From the NCBI GenBank assembly GCA_023375785.1, contig SZWC01000033.1, positions 309,776 through 373,775 of the forward strand: DNA of 64,000 nt. Direction: 5' to 3'. A program made the translations under genes and the position numbers. Origin of the DNA: Penium margaritaceum. Its lineage: Eukaryota; Streptophyta; Zygnematophyceae; Desmidiales; Peniaceae. The stretch's first letter is position 1. The number at the start of each line of letters is the position of its first letter. Below the pieces are notes generated by a model. The model was not told the DNA's origin, searched no databases, and worked only from the letters and a program-made list of their open reading frames with translations. Of this stretch, positions 48,681 through 60,252 are shown piece by piece.

Positions 48681-51600
48681 ACGAATGGTTGCGAGTGGTT
48701 ACAAGTTGTTGCAAGTGCTTGCAAGTGGTTGTGAGTGCTTATAAGTGGTTGCGACTACTGGCGAGTGGTTGCGAGTGGTTGCAAGTGGTTTTCAGTGGTT
48801 GAGGGTAATTAGTGCAGTTCCGTGGTTGCGAGTGGTTGCGAGTGGTTGCGAGTGGTTACGAGTCTTTGCAAGTGGATGCGAGTGGTTGCCAATGGTTGCA
48901 AGTGGTTGCGCATAGTTGCAAGTGGTTGCGAGTGGTTGTGAGTGGTTGCGCGTGGCTGCAAAGGCTTGCAAGTGGTTGTAAAGGCTTGCGCGTGGCTGCA
49001 AAGGCTTGCAAGTGCTTGCAACTCTTTGCGAGTGGTTGCAAGTGGTTGCCAGTAGTTGCAAGTGGTTGCAAGTGGTTGCGAGTGGTTGCCAGTGGTTGCG
49101 CGTCATTGCAATTGGTTGTAAGTGGTCGTGAGTGGTTGCGAGTGGTTGCAAGAGGTTGCAAGTGGTTGCAAGTGGTTGCAAGAGGTTGCACATGGTTGCA
49201 ACTGGCTGCGAGTGGTTGCGAGTGGTTACGAGTGGTTGCGAGTGGTAGCAAGTGGTTGTGAGTTGTTGTGGCTTGTTGCGAGTGCTTGTGTGTGCTTGCA
49301 AGTGGTTGTGAGTAGTTGTGAGTGGTTGCAAATGGTTGCAAGAGGTTTCGAGTGGTTGCGAGCGATTGCAAGTGGTTGCACGTGGTTACAAATGGTTGCG
49401 AGTGGTTGCCAATGGTTCCTAGTGGTCATACGTGGTTGCGAGTGGTTGCGAGTGCTTGCAAGTGGTTGTGAGTGCTCCTAGGTAGTTGCAAGTGGTTACG
49501 ACGGGTTGCGAGTGGTTGCAAATGGTTGTGAGTAGTTGCAAGTGGTTTGAAGTGGTTGCAAATTGTTGCGAGTTGTTGCGAGTGGGTGCAAGTGGTTGTG
49601 AGTGGTTGTGATTGGTTGCGAGTGGTTGTGAGTGGTTGCGATTGGTTGCGAGTGGTTGCGAGTGGTTGCGAGTGGTTGCAAGTGGTTGTGTGTGGTTGTG
49701 AGTGGTTGTGAGTAGTTGTGAGTACTTGCAAGTGGTTGTGAGTGGTTGTAAGTTGTTGCCAGTGGTTGCGAGTGGTTCCAAGTGGATACGAGTGGTTGCA
49801 AGTGGTTGCGAGTGGTTGCAAGTGGTTGTGAGTGGTTGTGAGTGGTTGCAAGTGGTTGCGAGTGGTTGCGAGTGGTTGTGAGTGGTTGCGAGTGGCTTTG
49901 AGTGGTTGTCAGTGGATACGAGTGATTGCGAGTAGTTGTAAGTGTTTGCGAGTGGTTGCAGGTGCTTGCAAGTGCTTGCAAGTTCTTGCAAGTGATTGCA
50001 AGTGGCTGCGAGTGGTTGCGATTGGTTGCGAGTGGTTGCAAGTGGTTGTGAGTGGTTGCGAGTAGTTGCGAGTGGTTGCGAGTGGCTGCGAGTAGTTGTG
50101 TGTGCTTGCAAGTGGTTTCGAATGGTTGCAACACTTGCAAGTTCTTACGAGTGGATGCGAGTGGTTGTGAGTGGTTGCAAGTGGTTGGGAGTGGTTGCGA
50201 CTGGTTGCGAGTGGTTGCAAGTGGTTGCGAGTAGTTGCGGGTGGTTGCAAGTTGTTAAGAGTAGTTGCGAGTGGTTGCAAGTGGTCGCGAGTGGTTGTCA
50301 GTGGTTGCGAATGGTTGCAAGCGGTTGCGAGTGGTTGCAAGTGGTTGCAAGTGGTTACAATGGTTCTGAGTGCTTGCAAGTGGTTGCAAGTGCATATAAG
50401 TGGTTGCGAATGGTTTCAAGTGGTTGCGAGTGGTTGCAAGCGGTTGTGAGTGGTTGAGAGTGGTTGAGAGTGGTTGCGAGTGGTTGTGAGTGGTTGTGAG
50501 CGGTTGCGAGTGGTTGCGAGTGATTGCGAGTGGTTGCAAGGAGTTGCAAGGGGTTACGTGTGGTTGCGAATGGCTGCAAGAGGTTGCAAATAGGAGCAAG
50601 TGGTTGCGAATGGTTGTGAGTGGTTGCGAGTGGTTGCAAGAGTTTGCAAGTGGTTGCGAGTGCTTGCAAGTGGGTTAGAGTGGTTGCGAGTGGTTGCAAG
50701 TGGTTGTGAGTGGTTGCAAGTGGTTGTGAGTGTTTGCAAGTGGTTCTGAGTGCTTATAAGTGGTTGCGACTGGTTGCGAGTGGTTGTGAGTGGTTGCAAG
50801 CAGTTGTGAGTGGTTAAGAGTGATTAGTGTGGTTCCGCGGTTGCGAGTGGTTGCGAGTGGTTGCGAGTGGTTGCAAGTGGTTGCAAGTGGTTGCAAGTGG
50901 TTGCAAGTGGTTGCGAGCGGTCATGAATGGTTGCGAGTGGTTGCATATAGTTGCAAGTGGTTGCAAGTGATTGTAAGTGGTTGCGCGTGGTTGCAAGCGT
51001 TTGCAAGTGGTTGCGAGTGCTTGCAAGTGGTTGCGAGTGGTGGCAAGTGGTAGCTAGCGGTTGCAAGTGGTTGCGAGTGGTAGCAAGTGGTTGCCAGTGG
51101 TTGGACGTCGTTGCAATTGGTTACAAGTGGTTGTGAGTGGTTGCAAGTGGTTGCAAGTGGTTGCAAGTGGTTGCAAGTAGTTGCACATGGTTGCAAGTGG
51201 CTGCGAGTGGATGCGAATGGTTACACGTGGTTGTGAGTGGTTGCAAGTGGTTTTGAAGGGCTGTGACTTGGTGCGAGTGGTTGTGTGTTTTTGCAAGTGG
51301 TTGTGAGTGGTTGTGAGTGGTTGCAAGTGGTTGCAAGCAACTTTGAGTGGTTGCCAGTTATTGCAAGTGGTTGCATGTGGTTGCAAATGATTGGGAGTGG
51401 TTGCGAATGCTTCCGAGTGGTCACAAGTGGTTGTGAGTGGTTGTGCGTGCTTGCAAGTGGGTGTGAGTGCTTGCAGGTGGTTGCCAGCGGTTACGAGGGG
51501 CTGTGAGTGGTTGCGAGTGGTTGCGAATGGTTATGAGTGTATGCAAGTGGTTGCAAGTGGTTGCAAATGGTTGCGAGTCGTTGCGAGTGGTTGCAAGTGG

Positions 51601-54600
51601 TTGAAAGTGGTTGCGAGTGGTTGCGTGTGGTTGTGAGTGGCTGCGAGTGGTTGCGAGTTCTTGCGAGTGGTTTTGAGTGGTTGCAAGTGGTTCCGAATGG
51701 CTGAGAGTGGTTGCAAGTGGTTGCCAGTGGTTTTGAGTGGTTGCAATTGGTTGCGAATAGATGCAAGTGGTTGCGATTGGTTGCGAGTGGCTGGAAGTGG
51801 TTGCAAGTGGTTGCGAGTGGTTGCAAGTGGTTGCAATTTGTTGTGAGTGCTTGCTAGTGGTTGTGAGTTGTTTCCAGTGGTTGAGTGGTTGCAAGTGGTT
51901 ACAAGTGGTTGTGAGTGGTTGTGAGTGCTTGCGAGTGGTGGCGAGTCATTGCGAGTGGTTGCGAGTGACTGTGAGTGGTTACAAGTGGTTGCAAGTGGTT
52001 GCAAGTGGTTACAAGTGGTTGTGAGTGGTTGTGAGTGGTTGCGAGTGGTTGCGAGTGCTTGCAAGTGGTTGTGAGTGGTTGTGAGTGGTTGTGAGTGGTT
52101 CCGAGTGGTTACGAGTTGTTGCGAGTGGTTCCAAGTGGATAGGAGTGGTTGCAAGTTGTTGTGAGTGGTTGCAAGTGTTTGTGCGTGGTTGTGAGTGCTT
52201 GCAAGTGTTTCAGAGTGCTTGCAAGTTGTTGTGAGTAGTTGCGAGTGGTTGCGATTGGTTGAAGGTGGTTGCAAGTGGTTGCGAGTGGTTGCGAGTGGTT
52301 GCGAGTGGTTGCGAGTGGTTGCGAGTGGTTGCATGTGGTTGCGAGTGGTAGGGACTGGTTGTGAGTGGTTGCAAGTGGTTACCAGTGGTTGCCAGTCATT
52401 GCAGTTGGTTGCAAGTGGTTGCAAGTGGTTGCGCGTGGTTGGGAGTGTTTGTGAGTGATTGTGAGTGGTTGCGAGTCCTTGCGAGTGGTTGCAAGTGGTT
52501 GTGATTGGTTGAAATTGGTTGTAAGTGGTTGGGAGTGGTTGCAAGTGGTTGCGAGTTGTTGCGAGTGGTTATGAGTGGTTGCGAGTAGTTGCGAGTGGTT
52601 GTGAGTGGTTGCGAGTGGATGCAAGTGGTTGCGAGTGGTTACAAGTGGTTGCGAGTGGTTGTGAGTGCTTGCAAGTGGTTACAAGTGGCTGTCAGTGGTT
52701 GCGAGTGGTTGCTAGTGGTTATGATTGGTTGCAAGTGGTTGCAAGTGGTTAGGAGTGGTTGCGAGTGGTTGCGAATGGATGCAAATGGTTGCTAGTGGTT
52801 GTGAGTGGTTGCGAGTGGTTGTGAGTGGTTGCAAGTGGTTGCAAGTGGTTGCAAGTGGTGTTGAGTGGTTGCAAGTGGTCATAAATTGTTGCGGGTGGTC
52901 ATGTGTGGTTGCGAGTGGTTGCGAGTAGTTGCGAGTGGTCGCGAGTTGTTGACAGTGGTTGCGAGTAGCTGCAAGTGGTTACGAGTGATTGTGAGTGGTT
53001 GCAAGTGGTTGCGAGTGGTTGCAAGTGATTGCGAATGCTTGCAAGTGGTTGTGACTAATTTCAAGTGGTTGAGTGGTTGCAAGTGTTTGTGAGTGGTTGA
53101 GACTTGTTGCGAGTGGTTGCGTGTGGTTGCAAGTGGTTGTGAGTGCTTGTTAGTGGTAGCAAGTAGTTGCAAGCGGGTTCCTGTCTTTGCGAGTGATTGG
53201 AAGTGGTTGCACGTGGTTGCAAATGGTTGCGAGTAGTTAAAAATGGTTCCGAGTGGTCACAAGTGGTTGAGAGTGGTTGTGAGTGCTTGCAAGTGGTTGT
53301 GAGTGCTTGCTGGTGCTTGCGAGTGGTTACGAGGGGTTGTGAGTGGTTGCAAGTGGTGGGGAATGGTTGTGAGTGGTTGCAAGTGGTTGCAAGTGGTTGC
53401 AAGTGGTGGCAAATAGTTGCAAGTGGTTGCAAGTGGTTGTGAGTGGTAGTGAGTAGTTGCGAGTGGTTGTGAGTGGATGCGAGTGGTTGTGAGTGGTTGC
53501 TAGTGGTTGCAAGTGGTTGAAAATGGCTGGAAGTGGTTGCAAGTGGTTGCAAGTGGTTTTGAGTAGTTGCAAGTGGTTGCGAATGGATGCAAGTGGTTGC
53601 GATTGGTTGCAAGTGGTTGAGACTGGTTGCGAGTGGTTACGAGTGGTTGCAAGTGGTTGCAAGTGGTTGCGAGTGCTTGCAAGTGGTTGTGAGTTGTTTT
53701 GAGTGGTTGAGTGGTTGCAAGTGGTTACGAGTGGTTGTGAGTGGTTGCGAGTGGTTGCGAGTGGTAGCGAGTCGTTGCGAGTGGTTGCGAGTGGTTGCGA
53801 GTAGTTGCAAGTGAATTTGTGTGGTTGCGAGTGGTTGCTAGTGGTTGCGTGTGGTTGCATATGGTTGCGAGTGGTTACGAGTAGTTTGCGAATGGTCGCG
53901 AGTCGTTGTGAGTGGTTGTGAGTGGTCGCGAGTGGCCACAAGTGGTTGCAAGTGGTTGTGAGTGGTTGTGAGTGGTTGTGAGTGGTTGTGAGTGGTTCCA
54001 AGTGAATACGAGTGGTTGCAAGTTAATACAAGTGGTTGCAAGTGTTTTTGAGTGGTTGCGAGTGCTTGCAAGTGTTTGGGAGTGCTAGCAAGTGGTTGTG
54101 CATAGTTCCGAGTGGTTGCGAGTGGTTGTGAGTGGTTGCGAGTGGTTACAAGTGGTTGCGAGTAGTTGCGAGTGATTGCGAGTGGTTGCATGTCGTTGCG
54201 ATGGGTTTCGACTAGCTGTGAGTGTTTGCAAGTGGTTACGAGTGGTTGCAAGTCATTGCGAATGGTTACGAGTGGTTGCAAGTGGTTGCGAGTGGTTGCG
54301 AGTGTTTGTGAGTTGTAATGAGTAGTTGCAAGTGCTTGCGAGTGGTTGCAAGTGGTTGCGAGTGGTTGTAAGTGGTTGCAAGTGCTTGCGAGTGGTTGCG
54401 AGTGGCTGCGAGTGGTTGCTAGTGGTTGTGAGTGGTTGTGAGTGGTTGCGAGTGGCTGCAAGTGGTTGCAAGTGGTAAAAAGTGGCTGCGAGTGGTTGTG
54501 ACTGGTTGCAAGTGGCTGTGAGTGGTTGTGAGTGGTTGTGACTGGTTGCGAGTACTTGCAATTGGATGTGAGTGGTTGCAAGTGGTTGCGAGTGGTTCCG

Positions 54601-55560
54601 AGTGCTTGCAAGTGGTTGCGAGTGGTTGGGAGTGGTTGCGAGTGGTTGCGAATAGTTGCGAGTGGTTTTGTGTGGTTGCGAGTGGTTGCGAGTTGTTGTG
54701 AGTCGTAGGGACTGGTTGCGAGTGGTTGTAAGTGGTTGCAACTGATTGCGAGTTGTTGCGAGTGGTCGTAAATGGTTGCAACTGGTTACGAGTGGTTGCG
54801 AGTGGTTACGAGTTGCTACGTGTGGTTGCGAGTGGTTGTGAGTGGTGGGGAGTGGTTGTGAGTGGTTGCGAGTGGTTGTAAGTGGTTGCAAGTGGTTGCG
54901 AGTAATATTGTGTGGTTACGAGAGGTTGCGAGTCATTGCCTGTGGTTGGGATCGGTTGTGAGTGGTTGCGCATGGTTGCGAGTGGTTGCGAGTGGTTGCG
55001 AGTGATTGCGAGTGGTTGCACGTGGTTACGAGTGGTTGCGTATGGTTGCGAGTGGTTACGAGTGGCTCCAAGTGGTTGCGAGTGGTTGGGGTTCGTTGCA
55101 AGTGGTTATGAGTGGTTGCAAGTGATTGCGAGTGGTTGCGAGTGGTTGCCAGAGGTTGCAGTGGTTGCGAGTGGTTGCGAGCTGTTTGCGAGTGTTTACG
55201 AGCGGTTGCGAGTGGTTGCGAGCGGTTGTGAGTGGTTTTAAGTGGTTGTGAGTGGAAGCGAGAGGTTGCGAGTAGTTGGGAGTGGTTGAGAGTGCTTGGG
55301 ACTGGTTTCGAGTGGTTGCGAGTGCTTGCGAGTGGTTGCGAGTGGTGGCAAGTGGTTGCTAGTGGTTGCAAGTGGTTGCGAGTAGTAGCGAGTGGTTGCC
55401 AGTGGTTGCGCGTTGTTGTAATTGGTTACAAGTGGTTGTGAGTGGTTGCGAGTGGTTGCAAGTGGTTGCAAGTGGTTGCAAGTGGTTGCACATGGTTGCA
55501 AGTGGCTGTGAGTGGTTGCAAATGGTTACACGTGGTTGTGAGTGGTTGCAAGTGATTGCG

Positions 55561-56400
55561 AGTGGTTGCGAGTGGTTGCGAGTAGTTGCGAGTGGTTGCG
55601 AGTGGTTACGAGTGGTTGCGAGTGGTTCCAAGTGGATACGAGTGGTTGCAAGTTGTTGCGAGTGGTTGCGAGTGTTTGCGAGTGGTTGTGAGTGGTTGCG
55701 AGTGGTAGCGAGTGGTTGCGAGTGGTTACAAGTGGTTCCGAGTGGTTGCAAGTGGTTGGAAGTGGCTGTCAGTGGTTGCGAGTGGTTGCGAGTAGTTGCG
55801 AGTGGTTGCGAGTGGTTACGAGTGGTTGCGAGTGGTTCCAAGTGGATACGAGTGGTTGCAAGTTGTTGCGAGTGGTTGCGAGTGTTTGCGAGTGGTTGTG
55901 AGTGGTTGCGAGTGGTAGCGAGTGGTTGCGAGTGGTTACAAGTGGTTCCGAGTGGTTGCAAGTGGTTGGAAGTGGCTGTCAGTGGTTGCGAGTGGTTGCG
56001 AGTAGTTGCGAGTGGTTGCGAGTGGTTACGAGTGGTTGCGAGTGGTTCCAAGTGGATACGAGTGGTTGCAAGTTGTTGCGAGTGGTTGCGAGTGTTTGCG
56101 AGTGGTTGTGAGTGGTTGCGAGTGGTAGCGAGTGGTTGCGAGTGGTTACAAGTGGTTCCGAGTGGTTGCAAGTGGTTGGAAGTGGCTGTCAGTGGTTGCG
56201 AGTGGTTGCGAGTAGTTGCGAGTGGTTGCGAGTGGTTACGAGTGGTTGCGAGTGGTTCCAAGTGGATACGAGTGGTTGCAAGTTGTTGCGAGTGGTTGCG
56301 AGTGTTTGCGAGTGGTTGTGAGTGGTTGCGAGTGGTAGCGAGTGGTTGCGAGTGGTTACAAGTGGTTCCGAGTGGTTGCAAGTGGTTGGAAGTGGTTGTC
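55561..56400. repeat. Four 210-bp super-repeats of the decamer
   Basis: A 21-decamer block starts at 55561, 55771, 55981 and 56191 with essentially no differences between copies. Confidence 0.92.
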
Positions 56401-57620
56401 AGTGGTTGCGAGTGGTTGCTAGTGGTTATGATTGGTTGCAAGTGGTTGCGAGTGGTTGCGAGTGGTTGCGAGTGGCTGCGAATGTATGCAAATGGTTGCT
56501 AGTGGTTGTGAGTGGTTGCGAGTGGTTGTGCTTGGTTGCATGTGGTTGCAAGTGGTTTTGAGTTGTTGCGAGTGGTCATAAATTGTTGCGAGTGGTTGCG
56601 AGTGGTTGCGAGTGGTTGCGATTGCTTGCGAGTAGTTGCAAGTGGTCGCGAGTGGTTGACAGTGGTTGCGAGTAGCTGCAAGGGGTTACGAGTGATTGCG
56701 AGTGGTTTCGAGTGGTTGCGAGTGGTTGCTAGTGGTTGGAAGTGGTTGACAGCGGCTATGAGTTCCAAGTGGTTGCGAGTGGTTGCAAGTGATTGCGAAT
56801 GCTTGCAGGTGGTTGTGACTAACTTCAAGTGGTTGAGTGGTTGCAAGTGGTTGTGATTGGTTGAGACTTTTTGCGAGTGTTTGCCTGTGCTTGTAAGTGG
56901 TTGTGAGTGGTTGTGAGTCGTTCCAAATAGTTGCAAGTGGTTTCTTGTTGTTGCGAGTGCCTGGAAGTGGTTGAACATGGTTTCAAATCGTTGCGAGTGG
57001 TTGCAAATGGTTTTGAGTGGTCACAAGTGGTTGCGAGTTGTTGTGAGTGCTTGCAAGTGGTTGTGAGTGCTTGCAGGTGGTTGCGAGTGGTTACGAGGGG
57101 TTGTGAGTGGTTGCAAGTGGTGGGGAATGGCTGTGAGTGGTTGCAAGTGGTTGCAAGTGGTTGCAAGTGGTGGCGAATAGTTGCGAGTGGTTGCAAGTGG
57201 TTGTGAGTGGTTGTGAGTGGTTGCGAGTGGTTTTGAGTGGTTGCGAGTGGTTGTGAGTGGTTTTGAGTGGTTGGAAGTGGTTGCGAATGGCTGGGAGTGG
57301 TTGCAAGTGGTTGCCAGTGGTTTTGAGTAGTTGCAAGTGGTTGCGAATGGATGCAAGTGGTTGTGATTGGTTGCGAGTGGTTGAGAGTGGTTGCGAGTGG
57401 TTGTGAGTGGTTGCAAGTGGTTGCAAGTGGTTGCGAGTGCTTGCAAGTGGTTGTGAGTTGTTTCGAGTGGCGGAGTGGTTGTAAGTGGTTGCGAGTGGTT
57501 GTGAGTGGTTGCGAGTGGTTGCGAGTGGTCGCGAGTCATTGCGAGTGGTTGCGAGTGGTTGCAAGTGGTTACAAGTGGTTGCGAGTGGTTACGAGGGGTT
57601 GTGAGTGGTTGCAAGTGGTT

Positions 57621-58877
57621 ACGAGTGGTTGCGAGTGGTTCTAAGTGGTTGCGCGTGGTTGTGAGTGGTTGCGAGTAGTTGCAAGTGGTTGGGAGTGCCC
57701 AAAAGTGGTTGTGAGTAGTTGCGAGTGGTTACGAGTGGCTACGAGTGGTTGCGAGTGGTTCTAAGTGGTTGCGCGTGGTTGTGAGTGGTTGCGAGTAGTT
57801 GCAAGTGGTTGGGAGTGCCCAAAAGTGGTTGTGAGTAGTTGCGAGTGGTTACGAGTGGCTACGAGTGGTTGCGAGTGGTTCTAAGTGGTTGCGCGTGGTT
57901 GTGAGTGGTTGCGAGTAGTTGCAAGTGGTTGGGAGTGCCCAAAAGTGGTTGTGAGTAGTTGCGAGTGGTTACGAGTGGCTACGAGTGGTTGCGAGTGGTT
58001 CTAAGTGGTTGCGCGTGGTTGTGAGTGGTTGCGAGTAGTTGCAAGTGGTTGGGAGTGCCCAAAAGTGGTTGTGAGTAGTTGCGAGTGGTTACGAGTGGCT
58101 ACGAGTGGTTGCGAGTGGTTCTAAGTGGTTGCGCGTGGTTGTGAGTGGTTGCGAGTAGTTGCAAGTGGTTGGGAGTGCCCAAAAGTGGTTGTGAGTAGTT
58201 GCGAGTGGTTACGAGTGGCTACGAGTGGTTGCGAGTGGTTCTAAGTGGTTGCGCGTGGTTGTGAGTGGTTGCGAGTAGTTGCAAGTGGTTGGGAGTGCCC
58301 AAAAGTGGTTGTGAGTAGTTGCGAGTGGTTACGAGTGGCTACGAGTGGTTGCGAGTGGTTCTAAGTGGTTGCGCGTGGTTGTGAGTGGTTGCGAGTAGTT
58401 GCAAGTGGTTGGGAGTGCCCAAAAGTGGTTGTGAGTAGTTGCGAGTGGTTACGAGTGGCTACGAGTGGTTGCGAGTGGTTCTAAGTGGTTGCGCGTGGTT
58501 GTGAGTGGTTGCGAGTAGTTGCAAGTGGTTGGGAGTGCCCAAAAGTGGTTGTGAGTAGTTGCGAGTGGTTACGAGTGGCTACGAGTGGTTGCGAGTGGTT
58601 CTAAGTGGTTGCGCGTGGTTGTGAGTGGTTGCGAGTAGTTGCAAGTGGTTGGGAGTGCCCAAAAGTGGTTGTGAGTAGTTGCGAGTGGTTACGAGTGGCT
58701 ACGAGTGGTTGCGAGTGGTTCTAAGTGGTTGCGCGTGGTTGTGAGTGGTTGCGAGTAGTTGCAAGTGGTTGGGAGTGCCCAAAAGTGGTTGTGAGTAGTT
58801 GCGAGTGGTTACGAGTGGCTACGAGTGGTTGCGAGTGGTTCTAAGTGGTTGCGCGTGGTTGTGAGTGGTTGCGAGTG
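57621..58877. repeat. 10.5 perfect 120-bp super-repeats of the decamer
   Basis: A 12-decamer block, marked by the odd decamer TGCCCAAAAG, repeats every 120 bp with no differences seen in ten full copies. This is the most homogeneous part of the window. Confidence 0.95.
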
Positions 58878-59520
58878 GTTGTAAGTGGTTGCAAGTGGTT
58901 GGGAGTGATTTTGTGTGGTTGCGTATGGTTGGGATTGGTTTTGGGTGGTTGCGCATGGTTGCGAGTGGTTGCGAGTGGTTGCGAGTGGTTGCAAGTGGTT
59001 GCACGTGGTTACGAGTGGTTGCGAGTGGTTGCGGGTGGTTACGAGTGGCTACGAGTGGTTGCGAGTGGTTGGGAGTGGTTGCAAGTGGTTGCGAGTGGTT
59101 GCAAGTGATTGTGAGTGGTTGCGAGTGGTTGCCATTGGTTGCAGTGGTTGCGATTGGTTGCGAGTTGTTTGCGAGTGATAGCAAGCGGTTGCCAGTGGTT
59201 GCCAGCGGTTGTGATTGGTTGTAAGTGGCAGTGAGTGGAAGTGAGTGGTTGCAAGTAGTTGGGAGTGGTTGAGAGTGCTTGTGACTGGTTGCGAGTGGTT
59301 GTGAGTGCTTGCGAGTGGTTGTGAGTGGTTGCATGTGGTTATGAGTGGTTGTGAGTTGTTGGGAGTAGTTGCAAGTGGTTGCAAGTGGTTGTGAGTGGTT
59401 GCGAGTGGTTGCTAGTGGTTATGAGTGGTTGCGATTGGTGGCGAGTGGTTGCGAGTGGATGCGAGTGGCTGCGAGTGGTTGCGAGTGGTTGGTAGTGGTT
59501 GCGACTGGTTGCCAGTGGTT

Positions 59521-59845
59521 GTGAGTGGTTGCAAGTGGTTGCAGGTGGTTGCAAGTGGTTTCGAGTGGTTGCGAGTGGTCACAAGTGGTTGCGAGTGGTT
59601 ACGAGTGGTTGCGAGTGGTTGCGATTGGTTGCGAGTGGTCGCGAGTGGTTGACAGTGGTTGCAAGTGGTTGCGAGTGGTTACGAGTGGTTGCGAGTGGTT
59701 GTGAGTGGTTGCAAGTGGTTGCAGGTGGTTGCAAGTGGTTTCGAGTGGTTGCGAGTGGTCACAAGTGGTTGCGAGTGGTTACGAGTGGTTGCGAGTGGTT
59801 GCGATTGGTTGCGAGTGGTCGCGAGTGGTTGACAGTGGTTGCGAG
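59521..59845. repeat. 180-bp duplication of decamers
   Basis: An 18-decamer block from 59521 recurs from 59701 (markers GCAGGTGGTT, ACAAGTGGTT and GACAGTGGTT in the same order). Confidence 0.85.
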
Positions 59846-60252
59846 TAGTTGTGAGTGGTAACGAGTGATTGCGAGTGGTTACGAGTGGTTGCGAGTGGTT
59901 GTGAGTGGTTGACAGTGGTTGCAAGTGGTTGCGAGTGGTTACAAGTGGTTGTATGTGATTGCGAGTGCTTGCAAGTGGTTGTGACTAATTTTGAGTGGTT
60001 GAGTGGCTGCAAGTGGTTGCGAGTTGTTGCGAGTGGTTACTGGTGGTTGCGATTGGTTGTGAGTGGTTGCAAGTGGCCATGAGTGGTTGTGAGTGGTTAT
60101 GAGTGGTTGTAAGTGCGTGTAGGTGGTTGTGAGTGGTTGTGAGTAGTAGCGAGAGGTTGCGAGTGGTTGCGAGTGGTTGCGAGTGGTTGCGAGTGGTTCC
60201 AAGTGGTTGTGAGTGGTTACAAGTGGTTGTGTGTAGTTTTAAGTGCTTGCAA

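Larger units (their letters stand above)
48685..60252. repeat. 10-bp minisatellite array, unit 2 (11.6 kb)
   Basis: More than 1,100 tandem decamers of GTGGTTGCGA and variants. The 10-bp register is kept over kilobases and shifts only at a few places, mainly where GGTTGAGTGG breaks the phase (near 51,885, 53,080, 53,702, 56,830, 57,466 and 59,995). Nested super-repeats are listed separately. The first ~3.1 kb matches unit 1; the rest is unique to this unit in the window. The right edge joins the satellite through AAGTGG/TAGTGG microhomology. Open frames of up to 378 codons are repeat by-products. Confidence 0.96.

Noticed and set aside
55366-56502. 378-codon plus-strand and 360-codon minus-strand frames facing each other
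   Set aside because: Both are translations of the four 210-bp super-repeats. There is no independent evidence of coding.
48685-60252. CRISPR array or telomere
   Set aside because: Units are contiguous without spacers, and the decamer does not resemble the plant TTTAGGG repeat.
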